The notes below the pieces were generated by a model. It had not been told where the DNA came from and did not search any database. It saw only the letters and a list, made by a program, of their open reading frames with translations. The translations under genes were made by a program, and so were the position numbers. DNA of 64,000 bases from Atribacter laminatus (GTDB taxonomy: Bacteria; Atribacterota; Atribacteria; Atribacterales; Atribacteraceae). Shown one piece after another: positions 25,956-35,562 of the stretch. Position 1 is the stretch's first letter. Every line of letters begins with the position of its first letter. The stretch spans positions 992,001 to 1,056,000 of the forward strand of contig NZ_CP065383.1 of assembly GCF_015775515.1 (NCBI RefSeq). The letters are read 5' to 3'.

Positions 25956-26641
25956 GATGATACCAATCGATAACCGAATCCGTATATTGTTTCAATTCGG
26001 ATTTCAGGGGTTTTTTTGCGAAGGCGCCGCAGTAAGTCATCAACAACTCGATCGGTTCCGTAATAATCAATCCCCCAAACCTGCTCAATGATTTGCTCAC
26101 GAGTAAAAGCCTTTCCAGGATTTTCGGCAAAAATACACAGGAGATCAAATTCCTTCGAAGTCAACTCGATGAGTTGTTTTTCTTTATGAACGCTTCTGGT
26201 GTCAGTATTAATGGTATAAGGAGGGAGATGGATATAGTTTTCTGATGTTGCATTGAGGCTTTTTTCATAAGTTCTTTCTAAAATTTTTCGACATCGAATC
26301 ACCAATTCCCGAGGAAGAAAAGGCTTGGGAAGGTAATCATCGCTCCCCATTTCTAACCCAACTATTCGGTCAAGATCGGCATCGCGAGCAGAAATGAAAA
26401 TAACCGGTATATCCGGGGAAAAAGCTTTGATTTCTCGAATAATTTGATAGCCGTCGATATCAGGTAACATAATATCCAGTATCCACAGGTGAGGTTTTTT
26501 GGTGATATTATTATGGGCTTCGCTTCCGTTAAGAAATGAATAGACTTCCCATCCCTCTTTTTTTAGGTAGGAAGTTAAAAGTTGGTTCAGATTTTCTTCA
26601 TCTTCGACTAAATAAATAATATACTTCATGTTGACATCCAT
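25952..26641 (-). CDS. OmpR-family response regulator
   Basis: A 229-residue two-domain regulator. The receiver domain has the acidic pair (VEDEENL), the phospho-acceptor Asp in LWILDIMLPDIDG near residue 55 and the switch Lys in LPKPFLPREL. The C-terminal winged helix shows SKEFDLLCIFAENPGKAFTR and the final DDLLRRLRKK / YGFGYRL. Start choice is uncertain, since ATG 26641 and ATG 26629 are both in frame and neither has ideal spacing to AAGGA. The TolC-B stop lies 68 bases upstream on the same strand, so it may be read as the end of the efflux operon. Confidence 0.92.
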   Translation of the reverse strand: MDVNMKYIIYLVEDEENLNQLLTSYLKKEGWEVYSFLNGSEAHNNITKKPHLWILDIMLPDIDGYQIIREIKAFSPDIPVIFISARDADLDRIVGLEMGSDDYLPKPFLPRELVIRCRKILERTYEKSLNATSENYIHLPPYTINTDTRSVHKEKQLIELTSKEFDLLCIFAENPGKAFTREQIIEQVWGIDYYGTDRVVDDLLRRLRKKTPEIRIETIYGFGYRLVSS

Positions 26642-26708
26642 TTCCTTTTTGGTTTTAAATCCTTAAAGTTCTAACTGATAATTCTTGCTGATTAAATTAT
26701 GGCATTCC

Positions 26709-27857
26709 TTATTCTGTTGGTTGTTCCTGAGAAGCTGGTTTTGATCCGTCATAAGGGAATGCCTTCATCCGTTCTTCAAGAGACATTCCTAAAGAATTAT
26801 AAAATTTCGACATGGCTACATTGTAATCAAAAACCGCTTGTAAATAGGCATTTTCGGCTTCATAGGCATCATTTCGAGCATCGATGAGTTCGATGCTGGT
26901 AATGGCTCCGGCATCGAAACGAGCTTCAGCGATTTTAAGATATTCGTTAGCTTTGGTTAAATTCTTTTCTTGCAAAGGAACATTGCGTTCGGTAGTTTTT
27001 AACGATTCGTAATTTTGCTGTAATTCGATAAGTATGTTATTTTGAATGCTTTTTAGGCTTACTTTCGAAATTTCTAAATCAACTTGTGATTTCTTTTGGT
27101 TAAGAAGAGGAGTATAGTCATTGGTATTAACTTGGACTTCCTTGGTTTTTAAAGCAACTTCATCTTCGGCTTTTTTTATCTCTAAACGGTGGGTTAGGGC
27201 GTAGTCTGTGCTTTGTTTCAAATCAACGACTGAGGGATTAAATGTCAACTCACTGGTTAATTCAACCGGAATGTTTAAATCTCTTCCTAAAAGCTGGTTA
27301 AAATTCATTTTGGCAATTTGTAAATTACTTTCTGCATTCAAGCGATCGGATTGAGCTTTTGACAATTCATATTCCGCCGAGATGACATCAATTTGGGCAA
27401 CCATTCCTAATGAATATTTAGCTCTTACATTTTCTAATTGTTTTTGAGAACGGTTAATGTTTTCTTGAGCTAAGGCAACCAACCTTTGGAGTTTGAGGAT
27501 ATTGTAATAAGCTTCTTCTACGACTTGTACCTGACTGGAACGAGTGATTTCATAGTTGCGTTGAGCAACCAAAAGTGCGGTTTGATTGGATAGCTCGCTT
27601 AAAATAGATGGATTTAGAAGTAAATCTGCTTTGGTTTGTTGATAGGTCAATTCACTCTTTTTTAGCTCAAATAGAGCTTTTTTCATATCATTTCCATTCT
27701 CTAAGGCAATTTTAACTGCTTCTGAAAGAGTCAGAGGGGTTTTTTTAGTTTCATTGGCAAAGGTTATTAAAGTCATAAGCAAAATGAAAGACAAGATTAC
27801 CATTCCAAACATGAAAGGGCGATACGGTTTTTTCTTATTCTTATTTTTTGAAGACAT
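26709..27857 (-). CDS. TolC-family outer-membrane efflux protein, form B
   Basis: A 382-residue outer-membrane channel protein with an N-terminal signal anchor (FMFGMVILSFILLMTLITFA). It shows the repeated helical pattern of the family: LTLSEAVKIALENG at the mature N-terminus, then QRNYEITRSSQVQVVEEAYYNI, KYSLGMVAQIDVISAEYELSKAQSD, and a second half with EARFDAGAITSIELIDARNDAYEAEN. It is short for TolC. The paralogue at 59998-61170 is very similar along its length. It is the last efflux gene of the operon, after TolC form A. Confidence 0.88.
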   Translation of the reverse strand: MSSKNKNKKKPYRPFMFGMVILSFILLMTLITFANETKKTPLTLSEAVKIALENGNDMKKALFELKKSELTYQQTKADLLLNPSILSELSNQTALLVAQRNYEITRSSQVQVVEEAYYNILKLQRLVALAQENINRSQKQLENVRAKYSLGMVAQIDVISAEYELSKAQSDRLNAESNLQIAKMNFNQLLGRDLNIPVELTSELTFNPSVVDLKQSTDYALTHRLEIKKAEDEVALKTKEVQVNTNDYTPLLNQKKSQVDLEISKVSLKSIQNNILIELQQNYESLKTTERNVPLQEKNLTKANEYLKIAEARFDAGAITSIELIDARNDAYEAENAYLQAVFDYNVAMSKFYNSLGMSLEERMKAFPYDGSKPASQEQPTE

Positions 27858-28044
27858 ATTCCTAACCTCCAGTTTTATTCTTTTTTAAATATCCTATCAG
27901 GTATCATTGTGAAGAAAAATCTTTTTTGTATAAAACAAAATACGGTCCTATTATTTCTTCTTCATTTTTTATGAAAAATCTTTCTTTGAAAATGAAAGTA
28001 AGCAATTTTAATTGATAGAGAATCATTTATCAACTCCCAAACTC

Positions 28045-29517
28045 TCTTTATCTATATCTACAACTCTTCAACCACAATCTCCCTCCCAGCCACCTTGAAG
28101 AGCTGCGCCTTCGAGAGGATAAACCCATAGACCGCCTTCTGGTAATTGAGTTTGGCATTCTCCAGAGCCAATTCACTCTCCTTGAGGGTTCGGTCGGTGA
28201 TAAAACCAGCCTGATACTGCTGGGATTGGAGTCGGTAGGTTTCTTCAGCGATTTGCATTTCTAACTGAGCGGTGAGAGTGTCCTGATCGGATTGGATGAA
28301 GAGCTGGTAGGCATCCAATACCTCAAGGGTGATGGAATCAGGCAGAGCCTGCAGCTTTCTCTCGATTTGGGCCAGGATGATTTCCTGTTGTAGTTTTCGT
28401 TCTCGGGAGATCCCCCCATCAAAGGGAATCCAGGTTACTTCTAACCCCAGTCCCCAGCCGGATGCCGAAGGAGTAAAAGGGTCTTGATTGATGGCGCTGG
28501 TTGAGAAGGTATCCTCCCCTTCTGAGAGCTGACCGGTGACCTTCCAATCCAGGACCCAATCGGGGCTTTGTAGGTCAAACCGGACCGCATAGTTTTCTTC
28601 AACATAGGATCCAATGAGATGAACTTTGGCTTGACGGTTCCGTTCAATCTGCTTCAAGGTGATGGTCTCGATTTCTTTTTGCCAGAGCAAGTCCTTGAGG
28701 TCAGTATGGTCAGATTGAGCGTGGGTGGTTAACTGATCCAATTCTTCATCCAGTGGCTGGTAGGGAAAATCCTTCTCGAGAGTGATTGGGGTGTCGAGAG
28801 GGTACCCGATCATTTGATTGAGCTGCTGTTTCTTGAAAAGCAAACTTTGGTTGGATTGCTCGAGGTTGATCCGGGCCCTTTCTCCGGTTTGTTTGGCCTT
28901 GAGCAGATCCACCGATGAGGCCATTCCTAATTGGTACTGGTTTTCTATATCAGCCTGGAGAGTGTGAGCTTGTTCAAGGGTTCGCTGGGCCATCTCGGCG
29001 GTCCATTCAGCTTTGAGAACTTCCAGGTAAGCGGTGATGGCTTTCAGTTTGGTATTCTCTTCGGCATTCTTGAGAGCATTCTGGGCTTGGCTGAGGGCAA
29101 GGTCAGCTTGCTCCAATTGGTTGGCAAGATCACTGGAGGTCTCATTCAAGGCAATCGAATCACTGATTGAAACCTGAGCATTTGATTCTGCCTCTCCAAC
29201 CAAGGCTACATCTCCAGTGACTTGAACGGTGGGGTTGAACCCTTTTTCCTTTTGAGCAAGACGGCGATTCGACTGGGCAATTTTATAGTTATCCTGGGCA
29301 TCCAGGATCTGGCTATCAGTAGCAAGGGCGAATTCGACTACCTGGGATAGGGTCAAGCTGATTTCCTTTTCTCCAGTATCACTGGCATTGGCATCAAAAG
29401 GAGAAAAGACCAGAAAATATCCGATGAAAACCAAAAGAGCAATGAAGCTATTCCTCTTTTTGCTGAGTCCTCGGTATGTCATGATTGATCATCACCTCAT
29501 TGGGGGAAACAAGTTCT
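28045..29517 (-). repeat. Inverted gene-sized duplication, left copy (TolC-A)
   Basis: This 1473-base segment is repeated in inverted orientation at 57208-58680. The copies have equal length and about a dozen differences by eye. Identity begins at AGAACTTGTTTCCCCC, 35 bases before the start codon, and ends at AGATATAGATAAAGA, 13 bases after the stop. Outside these points the sequences are unrelated. Confidence 0.95.
28058..29482 (-). CDS. TolC-family outer-membrane efflux protein, form A (copy 1)
   Basis: A 474-residue TolC-like channel with a signal peptide (FIALLVFIGYFLVFSPFDA, cleavage near NASD). The first repeat half starts LTLSQVVEFALATDSQILDA and continues with a long helix pair; the second half has QYQAGFITDRTLKESELALENAKLNYQ cut by short loops. 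The protein differs from the copy at 57243-58667 at four positions. Base composition is near 50 percent GC, compared with about 35 percent in flanking genes, which suggests acquisition from elsewhere. It is placed between the MacB-like permease and TolC-B, so this operon would make two channel proteins for one pump. Confidence 0.9.
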   Translation of the reverse strand: MTYRGLSKKRNSFIALLVFIGYFLVFSPFDANASDTGEKEISLTLSQVVEFALATDSQILDAQDNYKIAQSNRRLAQKEKGFNPTVQVTGDVALVGEAESNAQVSISDSIALNETSSDLANQLEQADLALSQAQNALKNAEENTKLKAITAYLEVLKAEWTAEMAQRTLEQAHTLQADIENQYQLGMASSVDLLKAKQTGERARINLEQSNQSLLFKKQQLNQMIGYPLDTPITLEKDFPYQPLDEELDQLTTHAQSDHTDLKDLLWQKEIETITLKQIERNRQAKVHLIGSYVEENYAVRFDLQSPDWVLDWKVTGQLSEGEDTFSTSAINQDPFTPSASGWGLGLEVTWIPFDGGISRERKLQQEIILAQIERKLQALPDSITLEVLDAYQLFIQSDQDTLTAQLEMQIAEETYRLQSQQYQAGFITDRTLKESELALENAKLNYQKAVYGFILSKAQLFKVAGREIVVEEL

Positions 29518-29598
29518 ATGTCGATAAATAATCACGAATCATTAATGAATGCTTCTTCTAAAAACTGGTAGTTCTCCATGAATATAATCTAAAATGAT

Positions 29599-30816
29599 TT
29601 ATTCAAAACGTAAAGCGGTAATTGGATTGAGTTGACTGGCACGGCGTGCCGGATATATTCCGAAAAATAGCCCGACGGCAACGGAAATGCCAAGAGCATA
29701 TATTATCGAAGCCCAGGAAATGGTGGTACTCCAGCTGGATACTTTGGATACAATGAAAGAACTCAGTATTCCTAAAATTATTCCAATTAATCCACCGGTA
29801 AGACTCAAGACTGAAGCTTCAATCATAAACTGGGAGAGGATATCAGTGGTCTTCGCTCCGATGGCTTTTCGCAATCCTATCTCCCGAGTCCGCTCGGTTA
29901 CCGAAACCAACATGATATTCATGATACCGATGCCACCAACTAAGAGAGATATTCCCGAAATAATAACTAAAAAAAGGGTAATGCTACCGGTCACGTTAGT
30001 AACGGTATCTAAAATATCTTGTGAGTTCATAATATCAAATTTATCCGGATCGTTATCGAATTTTCGTAGAAAATAGGCTTCCAAATAATCACTTACACTA
30101 TCCATATCTTCTATAGTGTTCGTTTCTACGGTTATGGTTTGTAGGTATTTACTTCCCGTAATTCTTTTTTGGGCTGTTGTAATAGGAATAAACACCTGAT
30201 CACCACGATCCATGCCCATGCTGGTTTTTTTCTCCATTATTCCAATAACTGTAAAGCTAACATTTCCAATTTTTACTTTTTTGCCAATATTGGAACTGTC
30301 ATCATTGCCAAAAAGGTCTTCAGCAACCGTTTGACCCAATACAACGACTCTGGTCATATGATCCAGGTCATATTGGCTAAAAAAACGCCCCTTAGCTGGT
30401 TTAAAATTTTCAAGCACAGGATAATTTGGAGTAGTTCCTATAATGCTGGTTCTGGTGCTTTCCTTCCCAAAGGTAACAACCTTGTTGGTTGACGCTTGGG
30501 CCCCAATATTTTTTATTCCTCTAACTGGGGAATTTCCTAATCCTAAATAGTGGTCGTAAGTGAGGATATTCATGCCTCCTCTTTGCATGACTCCCATTCC
30601 AGGGGGTACCCTTTGGAAACCAGGTCTTACTGTTAAACGATTAGACCCCAGACTTTGAATTTGGGAAGTAATATTGGTTCTCATTCCTTGACCGACCGAA
30701 ACCATGGTGATAACTGCTGCGACTCCGATAATAATGCCCAACATGGTAAGAAAAGAACGAAGTTTGTTGGATAAAACATTCGAAATAGCACTTTGAAGTT
30801 TTTCAAATATGTTCAT
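29599..30816 (-). CDS. MacB-like ABC transporter permease
   Basis: A 405-residue permease of the MacB/FtsX type. One helix near residues 20-42 (SFLTMLGIIIGVAAVITMV) is followed by a large periplasmic domain (about 45-270), then three C-terminal helices around 280-390 with the ERTREIGLRKAIGAKTTDIL loop. MacB-type pumps use ATP to drive export from the periplasm through an adaptor and TolC without moving substrate across the inner membrane. Here the ATPase is a separate gene 5 bases upstream. The 116-base spacer to TolC-A contains the junction of the duplicated segment. Confidence 0.9.
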   Translation of the reverse strand: MNIFEKLQSAISNVLSNKLRSFLTMLGIIIGVAAVITMVSVGQGMRTNITSQIQSLGSNRLTVRPGFQRVPPGMGVMQRGGMNILTYDHYLGLGNSPVRGIKNIGAQASTNKVVTFGKESTRTSIIGTTPNYPVLENFKPAKGRFFSQYDLDHMTRVVVLGQTVAEDLFGNDDSSNIGKKVKIGNVSFTVIGIMEKKTSMGMDRGDQVFIPITTAQKRITGSKYLQTITVETNTIEDMDSVSDYLEAYFLRKFDNDPDKFDIMNSQDILDTVTNVTGSITLFLVIISGISLLVGGIGIMNIMLVSVTERTREIGLRKAIGAKTTDILSQFMIEASVLSLTGGLIGIILGILSSFIVSKVSSWSTTISWASIIYALGISVAVGLFFGIYPARRASQLNPITALRFE

Positions 30817-30821
30817 AACGA

Positions 30822-31580
30822 TTATATTGCCTCCAAGTTTTCTTTTGCCATCTGGAGAACTTCTTCTGCTTGAGTCGGATCATCAACGGATTCTTCCTTT
30901 TCTAGTTGCCCATCACAAAATCGGAGTATCCGTTTGGAATGAAAAGCAACATCCGGTTCGTGAGTGACTAATATAATGGTCTTTCCTTGTTCATTTAAAT
31001 TTTGAAAAACTTCCAAAACTTCTTCCCCGGATCGAGTATCCAAGTTACCGGTTGGTTCATCGGCAAGGACGATTGATGGATTATTAGCCAGAGCACGAGC
31101 GATTGCAACTCGTTGAATTTGGCCTCCAGAAAGTTGATTCGGACGATGAAATTTTCTTTGGCTAAGCCCCACCTTTTCCAAGAGAGGATTCACTATTTCG
31201 CATCTTTTGGTTTTAGGGATGCCGGCATAAAGGAGTGGAAGTTCAACATTTTGAAAAGCGTTTAATTTTGGCAAAAGATTGAAACTCTGAAAAACAAAAC
31301 CGATTTTACGATTACGAATCATTGCCAACTGGTTTTCTTCAAGGTGGGATACCTCTTCCTGATCAAGAAAATATTGGCCACTGGTGGGTGTATCTAGACA
31401 TCCTAAAATATTCATCAGGGTTGATTTTCCTGAACCAGAAGGTCCCATTATTGAGATAAAATCACCCGGATAAATCTGGAATGTAACATTGGTTAAGCCA
31501 TTGACTTGAATTGATTCCAAAAAGTAGATTTTCCCTAATTTCCTAACGTCAATAACTGGTGAATTGGTTTTTTCGTTCAT
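30822..31580 (-). CDS. MacB/LolD-like ABC transporter ATP-binding protein
   Basis: A 252-residue ATPase that powers the MacB-like permease. Walker [10 protein letters not shown] near residue 42, Q-loop [18 protein letters not shown], signature LSGGQIQR and Walker [14 protein letters not shown] are intact, followed by the H-loop VTHEPDVA. The sequence from NIP-type Q-loop to D-loop is typical of the MacB/LolD/FtsE branch. A short acidic tail follows the core. The paralogue at 58739-59533 is clearly related along the whole length but not near-identical, unlike TolC-A. Confidence 0.92.
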   Translation of the reverse strand: MNEKTNSPVIDVRKLGKIYFLESIQVNGLTNVTFQIYPGDFISIMGPSGSGKSTLMNILGCLDTPTSGQYFLDQEEVSHLEENQLAMIRNRKIGFVFQSFNLLPKLNAFQNVELPLLYAGIPKTKRCEIVNPLLEKVGLSQRKFHRPNQLSGGQIQRVAIARALANNPSIVLADEPTGNLDTRSGEEVLEVFQNLNEQGKTIILVTHEPDVAFHSKRILRFCDGQLEKEESVDDPTQAEEVLQMAKENLEAI

Positions 31581-31610
31581 GAAATTTCTCCTAATAGCTG
31601 TTATTTGCTT

Positions 31611-32891
31611 TTACATTCCAGTGGGGGGTGGACCACCCATACCCATCAGTCCTCGATTGGGTAAAGAATTTTGAATATTTACAGAAGGAATCATTACTTC
31701 CTGATCTTTTTTAAGACCTTCTAATATCTCAAAAAATTCATCATTTCTTAAACCAACTTTTATAAAGATTTTGCCAGGTTCTTTCTGTGATCCTGGAATA
31801 AGAACAAAGGTTTTTCCTTCTTCCTCTATCAGTACTTCTAAGGGGAGCAATAAGGTGTTTTCACTTTGATTTACAATGATAGTTGCATCGACAGTCATTC
31901 CTGGATAGAGCCTTCTATCTGAATTGGGGATTATAATTTCTCCTTCATAGGTTACGATATTATCAATAACTTGTGACTTCAAGGAAATGAAAGACACCTC
32001 TCCCTTGATTATTTCACCAGGAAAAGCATCGAGAGTAATTTCTGCTTTTGCACCGGTTTTTATTTTGGGAATATCAATTTCATTGAATGCTACCAGTGCT
32101 TTCATTTGATCTAAATTTCCAATCGTAATTAGGGTCTTAGCTTGGGTAACAACATCCTCTTTCTCTACTGAAACATCTATGGCAACACCGTCAATCGGCG
32201 AGGTAATGGTTCCATATTCAATCTTTTTTTGGGCATCAACAACGTTAGCTTCTGCTTGGGCTAACTGAGCTCGGGCAACTTTAATATCGTCTTGATCTGA
32301 ACCATCTAAAAGATTATCAAGTTGTTTTTGAGCAGATATAACGTTTTGTTTATAAATTTCCATTTGGTTTTGACTTTCGTTAAGCTCTCGTTGTGAAACG
32401 GCGCCACTCTCGAAAAGTTTTTGGTTTCTTTCGAATTGGATTTGAGCATTTTCATGATTTAATTGAGCTTGTTCAAGAGTCGTTTTTGCCTGGGTGATTT
32501 CTAATTCGGTAGCTCCCTCTATAAGTTTTTTGAGTTTAGTCTGAGCTGATAAGAGCTCGGCCTCGGCTCTTTTTAGATTGGCTTCATAATCGCTAACATC
32601 AAGCTTTACTAGCTCTTGTCCTTTAGTGACCGAATCTCCTTCTCCAATCAAGACAACTTCAACCTTGTAACCATCCTCTTTTGATTTTACATTTACTGTT
32701 TCAGAGGGAGCCAAACTACCCTCGGCTTCAATGGTTTCTCGTATTGTTCCTTCGATTACCTGAATGGTGGGGATGCTTATGTCTTGGGCCTGAGTAGAAT
32801 GAGACTTATTGAAAATGAAAAGGGAAATAATTAATGTGAGTATAAAAATAAGTACAATGGAAACCAGAACCATTTTTTTACTTTTATTCAT
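31611..32891 (-). CDS. MacA/HlyD-type periplasmic adaptor
   Basis: A 426-residue membrane-fusion protein. An N-terminal membrane anchor (VLVSIVLIFILTLIISLFIF) is followed by a lipoyl half-motif, a long coiled-coil hairpin (about residues 105-210; LERTQLNHENAQIQFERNQ-type heptads) and the second lipoyl half GTITSPIDGVAIDVSVEKEDVV. Beta-barrel and membrane-proximal domains complete it, ending in a Gly/Pro/Met tail. It links the inner-membrane MacB pump to a TolC channel. It is encoded 30 bases before the ATPase. The substrates of such pumps include macrolides, peptides, lipopeptides and heme precursors; the sequence does not decide. Confidence 0.9.
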   Translation of the reverse strand: MNKSKKMVLVSIVLIFILTLIISLFIFNKSHSTQAQDISIPTIQVIEGTIRETIEAEGSLAPSETVNVKSKEDGYKVEVVLIGEGDSVTKGQELVKLDVSDYEANLKRAEAELLSAQTKLKKLIEGATELEITQAKTTLEQAQLNHENAQIQFERNQKLFESGAVSQRELNESQNQMEIYKQNVISAQKQLDNLLDGSDQDDIKVARAQLAQAEANVVDAQKKIEYGTITSPIDGVAIDVSVEKEDVVTQAKTLITIGNLDQMKALVAFNEIDIPKIKTGAKAEITLDAFPGEIIKGEVSFISLKSQVIDNIVTYEGEIIIPNSDRRLYPGMTVDATIIVNQSENTLLLPLEVLIEEEGKTFVLIPGSQKEPGKIFIKVGLRNDEFFEILEGLKKDQEVMIPSVNIQNSLPNRGLMGMGGPPPTGM

Positions 32892-33073
32892 TTTTCCACG
32901 TTCCTTTTTCCTGATTATTAAAAAGATGATTTCTAGATAAAAAGGAAGAGGATCCTTCGAAAAAAATACATTTTAATCCGGAAGGTCCCCTTCCTTTTAT
33001 TAAGTAATCTCCTCCTTTCGAACTAAATTAGCCAAGGAGGGGTAACAGAAAGGAGGAGAAATGAGAGTAAGTT

Positions 33074-33703
33074 CTATTCCTCATTCCTATTTTTTAAAAT
33101 TTCAAGATGTTCTTCCAATTGTTGGTTACTCTCTTGGAGTTGTTGAAAAAGCAAGGGAAGTATGGATTTAATTTGAACTTCATCACCAATTTCAACGGCT
33201 TCAGTGAATTTCTTAAATAGTTCTCGGTTTTTTTCCATCGCAACTCCTTGGTTTTTAAAGAATAATTGGTTTTTCTGGTCTAAAAATCTTTGTTGGGGAA
33301 ACCTCGGTCCTTTTCTAAAATTAGGTTTTTCCTTTTCAAGATGCATTTTTTCTTCATCCATTTCAGGTCCGACTGGCGTTTTTCTTTTATCAATTTTTTC
33401 TTCTAAAATTTTGAGTCGGTTTTTAATTTCTTCCAAATTTTCAAGGATTCGATTTATTGGTTCTTTATTTTTGTGGAGTTGGATAATTTCTCCCCTAAGG
33501 GCATCACGTCGATTCAATTCAGTTTCCCAATCACTGGTCAATTCTGGGGTAAATTTTTCTGAAAGAAGAAGCATGTACATTTTTTGATGGATTCTCATTT
33601 CATTGATAAATACTGGACCATTTCTTCCTTCGGCAAAAGAAACTCCAGTTAAGGTGATGAACAAAATCACCAGGACACTTCCAATAGCTATGAATTTTTT
33701 CAT
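33074..33703 (-). CDS. Secreted helical protein, possibly Spy/CpxP-like
   Basis: A 209-residue protein with a signal peptide (FIAIGSVLVILFITLTGVSFA). The mature part is rich in Lys, Glu, Gln and Leu with heptad-like spacing and an internal low-complexity Lys/Pro/Arg stretch (near KPNFRKGPRFPQQR). It resembles small periplasmic stress or metal-sensing proteins of the Spy/CpxP type in size and helix pattern, but the diagnostic LTxxQ motif is absent, so the assignment is weak. The start is ATG 33703, preceded by AAAGGAA. It is the first gene of the MacAB-TolC-type operon and may report envelope stress to the downstream two-component system. Confidence 0.65.
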   Translation of the reverse strand: MKKFIAIGSVLVILFITLTGVSFAEGRNGPVFINEMRIHQKMYMLLLSEKFTPELTSDWETELNRRDALRGEIIQLHKNKEPINRILENLEEIKNRLKILEEKIDKRKTPVGPEMDEEKMHLEKEKPNFRKGPRFPQQRFLDQKNQLFFKNQGVAMEKNRELFKKFTEAVEIGDEVQIKSILPLLFQQLQESNQQLEEHLEILKNRNEE

Positions 33704-33854
33704 TAATTTACCATTCCTTTCAGTGGAGGAATTTTTAATGGATTGTACCTTACAATGTAAATGAAGTATAAACTCCGATTTTGGAGGAATTATCAAAAAA
33801 ATATGGGAAATTATGGGAAGGAGTTTAAATTGAATTGGTAAAAAGTAATTGTTG

Positions 33855-33887
33855 CCGGGTTGCCATCTTTTTATTATGGCAACCCGG
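33855..33887 (-). terminator. Hairpin terminator
   Basis: A perfect 11-bp stem CCGGGTTGCCA / TGGCAACCCGG with an 11-base loop lies 80 bases beyond the stop of the minus-strand gene 33967-34773, before the efflux operon. A T-rich region follows on the minus strand. Confidence 0.75.
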
Positions 33888-33966
33888 AGAGGTTTTTGCG
33901 AATTCGTTATGAGTTCATAGTTAGTTCAGAAGCAAGTAGATAAGTAATTTTTAAAATTTACTACAA

Positions 33967-34773
33967 TTAAGGTTTTCTGGTTGGCCACGGTGTCGGGGTT
34001 GGTGTTGGATAAATATCAGACTTTTCACAGCGGATGGTAGCTAGGAAACAGGCAGATTTTGCTGAATAGGTATAGGTTCCTCCTAAGCCAGACGGATCAA
34101 AACGCCAACGTCCAGCAAGTGGGGTGAAGTTGGCTGATCCATCATCACTGGTGATATTAAAATAGATTGGTTTGGAGCCATCCCAATTGGATTTCTTACA
34201 GCCCCAATTTTCCCAATATTCTGAGACGCCGGCACACTGAGCTGACCGTATTGCCGCTACAATTAAATTCTTGGATACGCTTTTGGGGTTGATGTCACAG
34301 AAAAATCCAATATCGATATTGCCATTAGCCACAATGGTATAAGGTTCTTCGCCTTTGATAACACGAACGTTAATTGATTTATTAAAAGTACAACCGCCTC
34401 CAGTAAATTGGACATTCCAGTCTCCCGAGGTTCGAGGTGTAACAGTAGCATGCCCTTCGGAAATGGGGAAATCAAAACTTTCCCCACCCGGACCAGTGAT
34501 GTGGACATTACTGGTTAATGAAGCATCAGCTTTCCAGTAGAGTTCAATCTGGTCCCCATCACAGATGGTTAATGAAGTTGGACAATCTTCCAGAGCGGGT
34601 TGTACTGCAGAAGGTGCCAGTTCTTTAATAATTGCGCAAAACTTGGTATTATCAGTACAAGATGTACCGATTGTACCCTCACAACAAGTCATAATTGCTA
34701 TTAATATACTAATTGACAATCCTGAAACGATACAGAGAACAACTTGGTTTTGAAGTTTTTTCTTTCCCCACAT
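33967..34773 (-). CDS. Exported Cys-containing protein with Pro-Thr tail
   Basis: A 268-residue protein of unknown function. A hydrophobic segment (VVLCIVSGLSISILIAIM) is followed by CCEGTIGTSC; this may be a signal peptide or an atypical lipobox (Thr at -1 is unusual). The middle has an Ig-like beta pattern (ELYWKADASLTSNVHITGP, SGDWNVQFTGGGCTF) with conserved cysteines that could form disulfides. The C-terminus ends in a PTPTPTPWP linker-like tail. AGGAGGG precedes the ATG. Pro-Thr stretches also occur in the two lipoproteins at 9.8 and 12.2 kb, so this organism uses such linkers on exported proteins. Confidence 0.7.
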   Translation of the reverse strand: MWGKKKLQNQVVLCIVSGLSISILIAIMTCCEGTIGTSCTDNTKFCAIIKELAPSAVQPALEDCPTSLTICDGDQIELYWKADASLTSNVHITGPGGESFDFPISEGHATVTPRTSGDWNVQFTGGGCTFNKSINVRVIKGEEPYTIVANGNIDIGFFCDINPKSVSKNLIVAAIRSAQCAGVSEYWENWGCKKSNWDGSKPIYFNITSDDGSANFTPLAGRWRFDPSGLGGTYTYSAKSACFLATIRCEKSDIYPTPTPTPWPTRKP

Positions 34774-34924
34774 CGGTTTTCCCTCCTAAAGAAAAAAATT
34801 AAAAAATCAACCGCAGTTTTTTGGAAAGAATGAGCGTAATATGAGGTGTTAGTTTGCTGGGATAGTTAATTGTTGTTTGTTATTATACTCTTTTCTATAA
34901 CAAAAATTTTAAAAGTTTGCTGAT

Positions 34925-35562
34925 TTAATAACGTTACTTTCTTCCATTAAGGGGTGAGGGGAAACTCTCCCCTTTAGAAAAAGGAGATGAAGGGGATTTG
35001 AATTTTTCACTGCTCCGTCATTCCAAGGAACGCAGTGACGTGGCAATCTCATCCATCTGCTCCGTCATTGCGAGGAGCGCAGTGACGTGGCAATCTCATT
35101 TAGTAATTTTTTTAAAATAATGTAAAGATGAGATCCTCACGCCCTCGAAAAGCGAGGGCTCAGGATGACACCGGCAGTGTCAGATGAGATCCTCACGCGG
35201 GAAAGCACCAATCCGGATGACCGATTAAAGAATTCATTTGAAAGTATTTACAGGTTAAACCCGTATGCTGCTTTCGCAGCACCAGATGATGATTAAAAAA
35301 CCCAAGATTCGACATGCCATGGCATGTCGCTACATTAATTAAAGAATGGGCATAATACATTGTGCCCTTGGAATTTTAAATTCTTTTGTAGGGGCTTGAT
35401 TTATCATGCCCACATATAGATTTTCAGGATAGACCTTCATGCTGCTTTCGCAGCACCAGATGAATATGAAAATAAGTTGCCCCCTCACCCTGACCCTCTC
35501 CCACCGAGGGGCGAGGGAAAAAAGAACAAAAGAATTCAGAGTTCCTTCTCCCTTGATGGGAG
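34925..35562. repeat. Repeat island 3, target of an IS element
   Basis: Gene-free mosaic. It holds hairpin repeats at 35017-35050, 35064-35097, 35130-35169 and 35186-35221, the AGGATAGACC/GCTGCTTTCGCAGCACC module twice (about 35265-35290 and 35427-35462), the palindrome repeat at 35311-35328, the CCCCTCACCC module at about 35478-35520 and the CTCCCTTGATGGGAG module into which the IS element inserted. Confidence 0.8.

Noticed and set aside
28931-29170. Identical 79-residue frames opposite both TolC-A copies (also 57555-57794)
   Set aside because: They are preserved only because the whole segment is duplicated; they lie antisense inside a clear coding sequence.
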